A stretch of DNA of 39,872 nucleotides, taken from positions 1-39,872 of the forward strand of contig JASKLO010000012.1 of NCBI GenBank assembly GCA_030153605.1. Reading direction: 5' to 3'. Of the stretch, positions 15,496 to 24,798 are shown in pieces. Position 1 is the first letter of the stretch, and the number at the start of each line of letters is the position of its first letter. The position numbers and the translations under genes are program-made. The notes below the pieces were generated by a model. The model saw only the letters and a program-made list of their open reading frames with translations. It had not been told where the DNA came from and did no database searches. The DNA comes from Thermosipho sp. (in: thermotogales). Its GTDB lineage: Bacteria > Thermotogota > Thermotogae > Thermotogales > Fervidobacteriaceae.

Positions 15496-17742
15496 ATGAA
15501 AAAAATTTTAACGTTGATGTTATTATTTCTTTTCAGTATAATTTATTTTTCTGCCGTTTTAGATGATGTTATAATAGAAAATCTTAAAACAGTTTCTCTA
15601 GACGAGCTTAAACCTTTGTATGAAAAATATATTGGTTTTGATGTCAATGAAACAGCGGTTGATAATATTTTATCATCTATAAAAGCTACAGGTTACTTTT
15701 CAATGGTAGAGTGGACTAAAGTTGCAACTGATGATCATTTTGAACTAATAATTAAAGTTGAGGAAAACGATCCAGTTAGCAAAATAAATTTAAATATTTA
15801 TGGAGTTGAGTTAATCCCAAGAGAAACTTTGGAAGCTTCTGTTACTCTTAAAGAAGGTAAAGCATTTAGCATGTCTCAACTTAAAAATACTATTGAAAAT
15901 TTGACGGAGTTATATCAAAAGGAAAATTACATAGTTTCAAATGTTTTTTCGCAAAACAAAGACCAATCATTTGTTTATATTACAGGAAAAATCAACGGTA
16001 GCCAAGTCGATCTTAGCATTACAGAATATGCATTGTATGATTTAGAATTTACAGGAAATATTGATGGATTGGATGAAGTTTTAACTAAAATAAAAAAAGA
16101 AGTTAATTTAAAATTATACAAAAATTATTTGGAGAAAAGTAAACTTTTGAGAATTTTTGATAGTGAAAAGAATTATTATCCGAAATTTTCTGATATCCAA
16201 AATCTTTACCAGATTCTATCAAAATATGTTTATTTTTCACCTCTTTCTGATATTCAATTTGTGCCTGCAAATACTGAAAAACCTTCAAAGATATTAAAAG
16301 TTTTTGTAGTTCAAAATTTGATAGTTAAAACACCAACCTACATTGAAAAGATTTCTGTAAATTCAACATTGTATGATTTCAGCAATTTAGCTACTACCCC
16401 TGCAACTTTTACAAACTTAGATCTTTTGAATTTAGTACAAGCTGTTAAAGAACGCTATGATAAGGACGAGTATTTTATCAATATAAATCCAATACTAAAA
16501 GGAAATGAATTTATAATCGATGTAACAGAATATAAATTTGGAGAAGTAAAAATAGAGGGAAATACAAGAACAAAAAACTATACATTTGATGATTTGATAA
16601 AAGTTTCATCGGGTGATTATGCTTCAAGAAAATCTTTAAGAGAAACATATGTGGAGATTTATAAGACACAGTTTTTTGAAAATGTTGATTTTAATATAAC
16701 ACCAATTTCAACCAACGTATTAGATACTACTATAATTTTAAAGGAAAAAGAGAAAAAATTTAATTTTATGGGGGGCGGAACCTGGGCTCCACCAGAAGAA
16801 GGGAAAAAATGGTACGAAGGATTTGCTGCTCAGTTACAATTAAGTACTATTAATCCTTTCGGTTTTGGTCAGACATTTAGTTCAACTATTTCACTTGGTT
16901 TTGGTGGAAGAATTGTAAGTTTAGATTATGGCATTAGAAAACCTTTTGGTAAACCTTTTTCTATTTCTACAAGCCTAAGTTATAATTATCAACCAAATAC
17001 AGAGACTTTGACCGATGGAGCAACTGAAACAACAGTTTCAACTGATTTAACCAATTTCAATTTTGATTTTTCATTAAGCACTTTAAAAATTAATAATGTT
17101 AAATATAGTTTCGGTGGAGGAATTAATTATAAATTGGAAGATACTTTGGTTTCTACAGTGGTTAACTCATCTGAAATAAGTAGTTCTACATCTTCAATAG
17201 AATATGTTGGTGCAAATATTATGGCTGGAATTAGCTATGAAAACTTGGATGATTTGATTATTCCCTCAGAAGGCGTATATTTATTTGCTTCTATGCAAAA
17301 ATACTTTAATATTTCTGGTGATGCTCCGGTTGCTTTAAAATTTCAAGAAGAATTCTCATTACATTTTCCGATTAAAAATACTTATTTTGGATTTGCTTCA
17401 AGACTTTATGGCGCACAAATCTTCCAGCAAAGCGGTGTTGATATTACAAATTATTTAAATGGATTAAATTCGCTCAGGGGAGCAAATTTATCTGGGGATA
17501 TGGTTCTTTTATTGAATAATGATTTTAGATATATTAATAAAGAAGGACAAATACCATTTTATTTAGCTATTTTTGCAGATACAGGGTACGTAGGAAGCAG
17601 TTATGATTTTTCAAATTCTTTTGAATGGTCAAGTGGAGTTGAATTAGGTTTGAATGTACCAATGTTCGGTCTTATCCGCGTAGGTGAGGCATATTATAAT
17701 AACAATTGGAATTTTTACTTTTTAATGGGACGAACTTTTTAA
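15496..17742 (+). CDS. Outer-membrane protein assembly factor, BamA/Omp85 family
   Basis: 748 residues. A signal peptide (KK then ILTLMLLFLFSIIYFSAV) is followed by repeated POTRA-like units: VDDVIIENLKTVSLDELKPL-type in the first, and a last one with FGEVKIEGNTRTKNYTFDDLI around residue 355. A C-terminal beta-barrel of about 320 residues follows. The barrel carries the NSLRGANLSGD motif, equivalent to the conserved (V/L)RG(F/Y) loop-6 motif, and ends in an aromatic residue (GRTF), as expected for an outer-membrane barrel. It inserts barrel proteins into the outer membrane (the toga). The ATG at 15496 follows AAAGGAGGAATAATT. Confidence 0.87.
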   Translation: MKKILTLMLLFLFSIIYFSAVLDDVIIENLKTVSLDELKPLYEKYIGFDVNETAVDNILSSIKATGYFSMVEWTKVATDDHFELIIKVEENDPVSKINLNIYGVELIPRETLEASVTLKEGKAFSMSQLKNTIENLTELYQKENYIVSNVFSQNKDQSFVYITGKINGSQVDLSITEYALYDLEFTGNIDGLDEVLTKIKKEVNLKLYKNYLEKSKLLRIFDSEKNYYPKFSDIQNLYQILSKYVYFSPLSDIQFVPANTEKPSKILKVFVVQNLIVKTPTYIEKISVNSTLYDFSNLATTPATFTNLDLLNLVQAVKERYDKDEYFININPILKGNEFIIDVTEYKFGEVKIEGNTRTKNYTFDDLIKVSSGDYASRKSLRETYVEIYKTQFFENVDFNITPISTNVLDTTIILKEKEKKFNFMGGGTWAPPEEGKKWYEGFAAQLQLSTINPFGFGQTFSSTISLGFGGRIVSLDYGIRKPFGKPFSISTSLSYNYQPNTETLTDGATETTVSTDLTNFNFDFSLSTLKINNVKYSFGGGINYKLEDTLVSTVVNSSEISSSTSSIEYVGANIMAGISYENLDDLIIPSEGVYLFASMQKYFNISGDAPVALKFQEEFSLHFPIKNTYFGFASRLYGAQIFQQSGVDITNYLNGLNSLRGANLSGDMVLLLNNDFRYINKEGQIPFYLAIFADTGYVGSSYDFSNSFEWSSGVELGLNVPMFGLIRVGEAYYNNNWNFYFLMGRTF

Positions 17743-17753
17743 GGGGTGACAAA

Positions 17754-18863
17754 GTGAAAATCAAAATTGAAGAAGTTATAAAAGACGGTGAGAAAATTTA
17801 TCTAGTTTCTGAACAAAGCCCGTTTTATCCTGATTATAAAGGAGGGCAACTTGGGGACAGAGGAAGAATTGGCGAAGCAAATGTTTTAAGTGTTAAAGAT
17901 ATTAATGGGAAAATTTATCATGAAGTTGATAAGGTTTTGCAACCAGGAGAATATGAATATGTGATTGACAGTGATCATAGAAACTTTATTAAACAACATC
18001 ATACAGCCCAACATATTTTATCTGCAGCGTTTGAAAATGTTGCAGAAATTTCAACAGTGAGTTTTCGTATGGGTTTTGAATATTCCACAATTGATTTAAA
18101 TGTGCCGTTTATAACCGATGAAGTATTGAAAGAAGTTGAATTTGAAGCAAATAAAATAATTCAATCTTGTTTGGATGTTGAAGAAAAAATTGTGGAAAAA
18201 GAAGAGGTAGACAAATTCCCGTTAAGGAAAGGTTTAAGCGAAAAAGTCTCTGGAAAAGTAAGAATCATTAAGATAGACGAATATGATTACTCTGCATGTG
18301 GGGGATACCATGTAAAAAACACTGGTGAAATTGGAATTGTAAAAATTTTAAAGACAGAAAAGGTTAAAGGAAATCTTACAAGAGTTTATTTTGTTGCCGG
18401 GCTAAAAGCTCTTGAATATTTTCAAAATTATACAAAAATTTTAAGAAGTATATCAAATAAATTGACATCATCTATCTTTGAATTAGAAGAACGTGTAGAG
18501 CAACTTCTTGAAAAAGTTAAAGAGCAAAATTCTAAGTTAGAAAGCATTTCGGAATTTTTGGCAAAAGAGAAGATAAAAAATCTAGAAAAAATAAAAGAGG
18601 ACGTCTTTTATATTGAAGTTGAACCACTTACTGCAAAGTATCTTCCAAAATATTTTGATAAACTTAATTCGTTATTAATAATATATGATGGGGAAAGATA
18701 TACATTTATTTCATCTGGGAAATATAATGTTAGAGAAATAATAGAGAAGCTAAAAGAAAAATTCTCAGGAAAAGGTGGCGGTGGAAAGGATAAAGGAACA
18801 TTTGTTCCAAAAGAAAAAATTAATATTGAAAAAATTATAAAACTAATGGAGGTGTTAAAATGA
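17754..18863 (+). CDS. AlaX-type alanyl-tRNA editing protein with C-terminal DHHA1-like domain
   Basis: 369 residues related to the editing half of alanyl-tRNA synthetase. Features: the SPFYPDYKGGQLGDRG lead segment, the first zinc motif HHTAQH (His83, His87), the second zinc motif CGGYH (Cys182, His186), a coiled coil at about 235-285, and a glycine-rich GKGGGGKDKG near the C-terminus like the DHHA1/C-Ala domain. No class II synthetase catalytic motifs are present, so it should hydrolyse mischarged tRNA-Ala (Ser or Gly) in trans rather than aminoacylate. The GTG at 17754 follows AAGGGGTGA, 12 bases after the bamA stop; earlier in-frame starts lie within bamA. Confidence 0.85.
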   Translation: MKIKIEEVIKDGEKIYLVSEQSPFYPDYKGGQLGDRGRIGEANVLSVKDINGKIYHEVDKVLQPGEYEYVIDSDHRNFIKQHHTAQHILSAAFENVAEISTVSFRMGFEYSTIDLNVPFITDEVLKEVEFEANKIIQSCLDVEEKIVEKEEVDKFPLRKGLSEKVSGKVRIIKIDEYDYSACGGYHVKNTGEIGIVKILKTEKVKGNLTRVYFVAGLKALEYFQNYTKILRSISNKLTSSIFELEERVEQLLEKVKEQNSKLESISEFLAKEKIKNLEKIKEDVFYIEVEPLTAKYLPKYFDKLNSLLIIYDGERYTFISSGKYNVREIIEKLKEKFSGKGGGGKDKGTFVPKEKINIEKIIKLMEVLK

Positions 18864-20062
18864 AAAAATTGATTATATTAACAATCTTAACAGTAATTTC
18901 GATAACTATGTTTTCAAATGCTTTAAAATTTGTTCCAAAGGATTATGAGTCTATAATGTATATACCGGACTTAACTTTGTTATATAATGAAGTTAAAAAA
19001 ACAAATACCGGTGACATTTTTGCTAACCAAGTTGGATTAGAACAAATGATTAAAGGAGTTATCGAACAGCAATTAATGGTTGAAAATTATACTTTAGATG
19101 ATATTGATATTTTTAAGGAGTTATTAATCGCAATAAGTAAAGATAATATTTTGATTGTAATTGGGCCATCTAAAGATCCAAATAAAATAAAAGATATTTT
19201 TGAAAAATTTACGGGGCAAACTCTACCTGAAAATGTAAAAATAAAGGATAATTATTTTGTTATTGGTAATAATTATGGCGGAGGGGAAATTCCTCAAGAA
19301 CTTAATGATTATTTGTCAAAAGGGTATTTGGCGGTGAATTATACAGAAATCCGTGATGAAAAATATGAAGTAAAAGGATTAGGATATCTTGAATCAAAAA
19401 ACAACGCTCTTTCTTTTTATAACGAGATTATTCCTCTAAATGAAGAAACCAAGAAATTAATTAATGAAATTTCAAAAGAAAAAGGAAAAGAAATTTTAAA
19501 TGATGCAAATATTGGAGGAGATGTTTTTGCATTTGTTAATAGAAAACTTCCAGATTTTGTTATGGATTTAATAACTTCAGTGGCAACTGGTAACGAAAAC
19601 TTAGAACTTTTAAAAGAGTTTAAAGGAACAGCTTATTTTTCTGCAGATATTTCATCTTTAATTGTAGATGCATTATCTGGTGAGACTCCTTCGACTGTTC
19701 CTTACTATGGTGTTGTTTATTATGATTCTCCAACATGGGATAAGCTGGAGATTGATGTTTCAAAGTTTGAAACAATAAATGGTGAAAAATATGGTGTTGT
19801 AACAACCGATGAAGGTACTCCGGTAAGCTACATAAAATTAGAAAGTGACAAAATTATATTCTATGGTGTATCTCCTAACAAATATGTTCCTGGTAGCACT
19901 GAATTCATTAAAAATAATTTTAATAACAATTATTTAATGGGACTATTCATTAATTTAGAACCATCTATTTTCAATTTTATAGGTATTGAAACAGAAGCTT
20001 ATTTAAAAGTTTATGCTTATATTGAAGATGGTAAAATAATTCAAAGAGCAATATTTAAATAA
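18860..20062 (+). CDS. Secreted protein, DUF3352-like, paralogue of the 34317-35729 product
   Basis: 400 residues. A signal peptide (KK then LIILTILTVISITMFSNA) is followed by LKFVPKDYESIMYIPDL, the 'protein must clear x-VP-x-D' opening seen in DUF3352-type exported proteins. The rest alternates beta strands and helices with no catalytic motif that I recognise. The C-terminus (FINLEPSIFNFIGIETEAYL then YIEDGKIIQRAIF) aligns by eye with the C-terminus of the protein at 34317-35729, so the two are likely paralogues. It overlaps the AlaX-like gene by 4 bases. Function unknown; outside the inner membrane by its signal. Confidence 0.7.
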   Translation: MKKLIILTILTVISITMFSNALKFVPKDYESIMYIPDLTLLYNEVKKTNTGDIFANQVGLEQMIKGVIEQQLMVENYTLDDIDIFKELLIAISKDNILIVIGPSKDPNKIKDIFEKFTGQTLPENVKIKDNYFVIGNNYGGGEIPQELNDYLSKGYLAVNYTEIRDEKYEVKGLGYLESKNNALSFYNEIIPLNEETKKLINEISKEKGKEILNDANIGGDVFAFVNRKLPDFVMDLITSVATGNENLELLKEFKGTAYFSADISSLIVDALSGETPSTVPYYGVVYYDSPTWDKLEIDVSKFETINGEKYGVVTTDEGTPVSYIKLESDKIIFYGVSPNKYVPGSTEFIKNNFNNNYLMGLFINLEPSIFNFIGIETEAYLKVYAYIEDGKIIQRAIFK

Positions 20063-20076
20063 ATGGGGTGAAAAAA

Positions 20077-21471
20077 TTGAAGAATTTCAGAAAACTAACA
20101 ATTTCAGAAATACTTAAAGAAAAAGGTTCTTACATAAAAGAGTCTTTAGAAACCATTAAAAAAATTGATAAGGATATTAAAGCTTTTATAACCATAAATG
20201 AAAATGCTGATATACTTCCTGGGAAATTTTCGGGTGTCCCTATAGCTGTAAAAGATAATATAGTAACTAAGGGGCTTAGAACTACATGTGCTTCCAAGAT
20301 TTTGGAGAACTATATTCCTCCATATGATGCAACTGTGGTAAAAAAAATAAAGGATGCGGGTTTTACTATCATGGGCAAGACTAATTTGGATGAATTTGCA
20401 ATGGGTACTGGAACAGAATATTCATCATTTTTTGTAACTCGCAATCCATGGGATTTAACAAGAGTAGCTGGGGGGAGCAGCGGGGGATCGGCGGCCGCTG
20501 TAGCTAGTGGGCAGGTAGTTGCGGCTCTGGGAAGTGATACTGGTGGCTCAATAAGACAGCCGGCCGCTTTTTGTGGAGTTGTTGGTTTTAAACCAACATA
20601 TGGTTTAGTCTCTAGGTATGGATTGGTAGCTTTTGCCTCATCATTAGATCAAATTGGACCAATAACTAAAAATGTTGAGGACGCGGCAATATTGATGAAT
20701 GTCATTTCAGGTTATGATCCAAATGATTCAACAACAGTTGAGAAAAACATAGATTTTACTAAATTTTTAGATAAAGACTTTTCAAATGTAAAAATAGCCT
20801 TTCCTAAAGAAGTTTTTGGAGAAGGAATTGATGAAGGAGTGGCTCAAAAATTCCAAGAATTCATCTCTTTTTTAGAAAAGAAAGGTGCTAAGGTTCAAAA
20901 CATAGATTTTCCTGAATTAAAGTATGCAGTAGCCACTTACTACATTATAGCGCCAGCTGAAGTTAGTTCAAACCTTTCAAGATTTGATGGAATTAGATAT
21001 GGGAAAAGATCAGAAAAAGACGGGCTTTTGGAAACTTACTTAAATACGAGATCTGAAAATCTAGGGCCAGAAGTTATTAGAAGAATCATGATTGGTACAT
21101 TTACTTTAAGTGCTGCTTATTATGATGCGTATTTTGAAAAAGCACAAAAAGTTCGAAGGCTTATAACTAAAAAAATTGAAGAATTTTTTGATGACTTTGA
21201 TTTTATTGTTACTCCAACTTCGCCCATTACAGCATTTAAAATAGGTGAAATAAAGGACCCACTTATTTATTACTTAATGGATATTTTTACAATTCCTGCC
21301 AATCTTTCTGGAATACCTGCGATTAGTTTGCCTTTTGGATTTTCAGAAGGTTTACCAGTAGGAATGCAAATTATGGGAAAAAGATTTGATGATGCCAAAG
21401 TACTTGGTTTTGCAAGATTCATTGAGAAAGATATTCCAAAAGTCTTTCCGTTTGAGGAGGATGAAAAATGA
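20077..21471 (+). CDS. gatA: Asp-tRNA(Asn)/Glu-tRNA(Gln) amidotransferase subunit A
   Basis: 464 residues, amidase-signature family; releases ammonia from glutamine for transamidation of misacylated tRNA. The Lys-Ser-Ser triad is intact: Lys59 in VAVKDNI, Ser134 in [10 protein letters not shown] and Ser158 in [11 protein letters not shown] (spacings 75 and 24, as in characterised GatA). The TTG at 20077 sits 6 bases after GGGGTGA (20065-20071) and is preferred to the GTG at 20068 within that site. Bases 20461-20580, coding the signature, are about 61% G+C by my count, strikingly unlike the surrounding gene. It overlaps gatB by 4 bases; gatC is not adjacent. Confidence 0.95.
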   Translation: MKNFRKLTISEILKEKGSYIKESLETIKKIDKDIKAFITINENADILPGKFSGVPIAVKDNIVTKGLRTTCASKILENYIPPYDATVVKKIKDAGFTIMGKTNLDEFAMGTGTEYSSFFVTRNPWDLTRVAGGSSGGSAAAVASGQVVAALGSDTGGSIRQPAAFCGVVGFKPTYGLVSRYGLVAFASSLDQIGPITKNVEDAAILMNVISGYDPNDSTTVEKNIDFTKFLDKDFSNVKIAFPKEVFGEGIDEGVAQKFQEFISFLEKKGAKVQNIDFPELKYAVATYYIIAPAEVSSNLSRFDGIRYGKRSEKDGLLETYLNTRSENLGPEVIRRIMIGTFTLSAAYYDAYFEKAQKVRRLITKKIEEFFDDFDFIVTPTSPITAFKIGEIKDPLIYYLMDIFTIPANLSGIPAISLPFGFSEGLPVGMQIMGKRFDDAKVLGFARFIEKDIPKVFPFEEDEK

Positions 21472-22898
21472 GATTTAAACCAGTAATTGGGCTTGAAATT
21501 CACGTACAATTAAATACTAATACCAAAGCTTTTTGCTCCTGCCCTGCAGATGTTTTTGAACTAGAACCAAACTCGGCTATTTGTCCGGTTTGTACAGGAC
21601 AACCAGGAGCATTACCTGTACCTTCAAAAGAAATGTTTGAATATGGAATTTTACTTGCTGCGGCATTAAATTGCAAAATTCATGAATATTCCAGATTTGA
21701 TAGAAAAAATTATTTTTATCCAGATTTACCAAAGGGATATCAAATCACTCAATTTTTTCATCCATTGGCTACAGAAGGATATATGGAATTAAATGGAAAA
21801 AAAATAAAAATAAGAAGGATTCATCTTGAAGAAGATGCAGGTAAATTGATTCATTCTTCTGAAACGATAACTGAAGCTAAATATTCTTTTGTTGACATGA
21901 ATAGATGTGGAGTACCTCTTGCTGAAATTGTAACTGATCCTGACATTGAATCTCCTCAAGAAGCAAGGGAATTTTTGGAAAAGTTAAGGCAAATTTTGAG
22001 ATATATTGGCGTAAGTACTGGAGATATGGAGAAAGGTGCTTTGCGATGCGATGCAAATATTTCAGTTATTGATACAGAAAAAGGGATTCAAAGTAATAAG
22101 GTTGAGGTAAAGAACATGAATTCGTTTAAGTTTGTTGAAAAAGCTTTGGAGTATGAATATGAAAGAATAGTTCAAATGATGAAAGAAGGTAAAGAAGTCG
22201 AAAAAGAAACAAGAGGTTGGGATTTGAGTTCTAAAAAGACAATTTCAATGAGAAGTAAAGAAGAAGCAAATGATTACAGATACTTTCCTGAGCCAGATAT
22301 TCCACCAATAATTTTAACAAAAGAATATATTGAAGATATTAAATCAAAACTTCCAGAATTACCCGATGAAAAATTGGAACGATTTAAAAAAGAATATGGA
22401 TTAACAGATTATGAAGCAAAAATTCTTACAACCAGTGTACAGCTTGCAAATTATTTTGAAAAATGTGTAAGTGTTACAAAAAATCCAAAAGAAACATCCA
22501 ATTGGTTTTTAACAGAGTTGTTGAGATTTGTTACTTCCGAAGATGATTTTGAAAAATTAAACATCAAACCTGAGCATTTCAAAGAACTGTTTGATATGAT
22601 TAAAAAAGGTGAAATTTCAAGAAATATTGCAAAGAACGTGTTTGAAGAAACTTTCAAAACAGGAAAAGACCCAAGAAAAATTGTTGAGGAAAAAGGTTTG
22701 AAAATTGTTGGAGACGAATCGATGATTGAAGAAATTTTAAGAAAATTAATTGAACAGAATCCTGATAAGGTCCAAGCTTATAGAAACGGAAAAACCGGGT
22801 TACTTGGATTTTTTGTTGGAGGTGTTATGAAGGAAACTAAAGGGAAGGTAGATCCAAGAAAGGTAAATGAAATAGCAAGAAAACTACTTTCTGATTGA
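21468..22898 (+). CDS. gatB: Asp-tRNA(Asn)/Glu-tRNA(Gln) amidotransferase subunit B
   Basis: 476 residues, full length. The GatB N-terminal cradle is clear: [43 protein letters not shown]-type segment, then [10 protein letters not shown] and [10 protein letters not shown]. The zinc-type cysteines are in CSCPAD and CPVC. The YqeY-like tail (about 390-476) ends with [20 protein letters not shown]. It phosphorylates and amidates Asp-tRNA(Asn) or Glu-tRNA(Gln). The start overlaps the gatA stop (ATGA), fitting equimolar production. Confidence 0.97.
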   Translation: MRFKPVIGLEIHVQLNTNTKAFCSCPADVFELEPNSAICPVCTGQPGALPVPSKEMFEYGILLAAALNCKIHEYSRFDRKNYFYPDLPKGYQITQFFHPLATEGYMELNGKKIKIRRIHLEEDAGKLIHSSETITEAKYSFVDMNRCGVPLAEIVTDPDIESPQEAREFLEKLRQILRYIGVSTGDMEKGALRCDANISVIDTEKGIQSNKVEVKNMNSFKFVEKALEYEYERIVQMMKEGKEVEKETRGWDLSSKKTISMRSKEEANDYRYFPEPDIPPIILTKEYIEDIKSKLPELPDEKLERFKKEYGLTDYEAKILTTSVQLANYFEKCVSVTKNPKETSNWFLTELLRFVTSEDDFEKLNIKPEHFKELFDMIKKGEISRNIAKNVFEETFKTGKDPRKIVEEKGLKIVGDESMIEEILRKLIEQNPDKVQAYRNGKTGLLGFFVGGVMKETKGKVDPRKVNEIARKLLSD

Positions 22899-22916
22899 TA
22901 AAATTGAGGTGATAAT

Positions 22917-23702
22917 ATGAAAAAATCAATTACACTTCTTATTTCTTTTATGTTGTTTATAGTTTCTTTTCCTGGAACTTTTGCGATATTTAATGATTAC
23001 TTTTTGTTGGAAAGTAATCCTATATTACTTACTGTAGGAGAAGATTCACTCGGGATTGGGTTGGTGTATTCTTCTAATTCTATTAAGTATGTAGAAACTA
23101 AAATAGGTTTTTTGAAAATCAAAAAACCATCTGAAAAGGAATTTGTAGATTTTTCGGTTATTTTGGGTACAATGTATGGGTTTTATGCTTCTGTAGGATA
23201 TGAAAACTTGAACTATCCTGTTTCTTCACAACAAATGGAATTTTTTGTGACAAATAAAATTAGTTTCATAACTTCACAAAATAAGTCATTTTATGCTTTA
23301 GGACCAATATCATTTAATTCAGAAAGTGTTTTTTTAAATCAAAATAATGAATTTGGATATACTTTTAATAGAATTTTTGGAAAATTTCAGAACCTCTCGG
23401 GTTATTTATTAAAATTAGATGATACTATTTTGGTGGGGTATTTATTTCCTTTGGATGCTTCTTTAGAACAGGGGATATTAGCAGGTGTTGGAACAGAGAG
23501 TTTTAATGAATTGTATTTAAATATAGGATTAAGAAAATTTTTTAAAGCAGGAGATTTCAGAAGTTTTGGATTTTTATATGTTTATGTTGATAAAGACGAT
23601 TTGAATAATTTAAGATATTTTGGTGGTTTAAAAATTTTAGCACCTTTGAAGGGAGATTTAATGTTCTGGGATGGCAAATTCTCTTTCAGAATTAATTGGT
23701 GA
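22917..23702 (+). CDS. Exported protein of unknown function, beta-rich
   Basis: 261 residues with a signal peptide (KK then SITLLISFMLFIVSFPGTFA) and a mature part rich in alternating hydrophobic and aromatic residues (VILGTMYGFYASVGYENL, YLNIGLRKFF, LRYFGGLKIL), ending in an aromatic residue in FSFRINW. This pattern fits a small outer-membrane beta-barrel, perhaps a BamA client, but I do not recognise a family. The ribosome-binding site TTGAGGTGATAAT precedes the ATG. Its last 32 bases overlap the radical SAM gene. Confidence 0.6.
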   Translation: MKKSITLLISFMLFIVSFPGTFAIFNDYFLLESNPILLTVGEDSLGIGLVYSSNSIKYVETKIGFLKIKKPSEKEFVDFSVILGTMYGFYASVGYENLNYPVSSQQMEFFVTNKISFITSQNKSFYALGPISFNSESVFLNQNNEFGYTFNRIFGKFQNLSGYLLKLDDTILVGYLFPLDASLEQGILAGVGTESFNELYLNIGLRKFFKAGDFRSFGFLYVYVDKDDLNNLRYFGGLKILAPLKGDLMFWDGKFSFRINW

Positions 23703-24798
23703 TTTTAACAAAATTTCGTTGTACATTCATATACCTTTCTGTAAAAAAAGATGCTATTATTGTGACTTTGTTAGTTTTACCGAAGGAAGTGTAGAAAACT
23801 ACATAAATGCTCTTTTAAGTGAAATTGATTTATACAAAGATCAATTAAAAAGAGGAGTTAGAACACTGTATATAGGTGGTGGGACTCCAAGTTTTATCAA
23901 TGAGCATTACATAAAAAAGATTTTAGAAAAACTTGATAAATATTTAAATTTAGAAGAATTTACAATAGAAGTTAATCCAGATTCATTCGACGAGTACAAA
24001 GCAAAATTTTATAAGAATCTAGGGGTAAATAGATTAAGTATTGGAATACAATCTTTTGATGAAGTTGTTTTAAAAAAATCTGGTAGAACTCATAATGCTA
24101 AAGATGCATTAAGGGCTTATGAAATTGCCTCAAAATATTTTGAAAATGTAAATGTTGATTTTATTATAGGGTTACCTGGAGAAACTTGGAGAAGTATCGA
24201 GAGCGTTGTTGATTTTATAAGAGTATATACACCAAAGCACATTTCGCTATATCTATTAGAAATTCATGAGGGAACATTGATCTCTCAGTTCTACAAAAAA
24301 CTTTCAGATGATGTATATGAAAGATACGATGCCGTTCTAAAGTTTTTAAAATCACATGGTTATGAAAGATATGAAATTTCTAATTTTGCTTTGGAAGGTA
24401 GATATAGCAAACATAATTTAATTTATTGGGCAAATTTAGATTATATAGGTCTTGGTATTTCTGCGGGTGGACACATTAAAAATTTGAGGTATAATAATGT
24501 TTCAACCTTTGAAAAATATTATACAAAGCTTAAAAATAAGGAATATCCCATAGAGTATAAATCAATTAATAAAGTTGAACGTGAAACATTAGAAAGTATC
24601 TTTATGATGTTGAGAACAAGATGGGGAATTGATCGAAAACTTATTGTAGATTTACCTAGATTCGATACGATTTTAAAAATCCTTTCATCTAAATATAGTT
24701 TTTTTGATGGGACAAAATTAAATGAAAAAGGCATGGATTTTTCAAACTTATTTTTAGGAGAGCTTTTGAAATTGTGGGAGGATTTCTATGAGAACTAG
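23671..24798 (+). CDS. hemW: HemW-like radical SAM protein (coproporphyrinogen oxidase-related)
   Basis: 375 residues. The radical SAM [4Fe-4S] motif is C24-x3-C28-x2-C31 in YIHIPFCKKRCYYCDF, the exact form found in HemW. TLYIGGGTPSF, NPDSFDEY, RLSIGIQSFD and DFIIGLPGET follow, as does the C-terminal HemN_C-like region (ESIFMMLRTRWGID). HemW is a heme chaperone and lacks coproporphyrinogen dehydrogenase activity in characterised cases. The ATG at 23671 lies within the upstream gene and has a poor ribosome-binding site; a TTG at 23719 would trim 16 residues and still keep the motif. The downstream ftsW/rodA gene overlaps by 11 bases. Confidence 0.85.
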   Translation: MANSLSELIGDFNKISLYIHIPFCKKRCYYCDFVSFTEGSVENYINALLSEIDLYKDQLKRGVRTLYIGGGTPSFINEHYIKKILEKLDKYLNLEEFTIEVNPDSFDEYKAKFYKNLGVNRLSIGIQSFDEVVLKKSGRTHNAKDALRAYEIASKYFENVNVDFIIGLPGETWRSIESVVDFIRVYTPKHISLYLLEIHEGTLISQFYKKLSDDVYERYDAVLKFLKSHGYERYEISNFALEGRYSKHNLIYWANLDYIGLGISAGGHIKNLRYNNVSTFEKYYTKLKNKEYPIEYKSINKVERETLESIFMMLRTRWGIDRKLIVDLPRFDTILKILSSKYSFFDGTKLNEKGMDFSNLFLGELLKLWEDFYEN

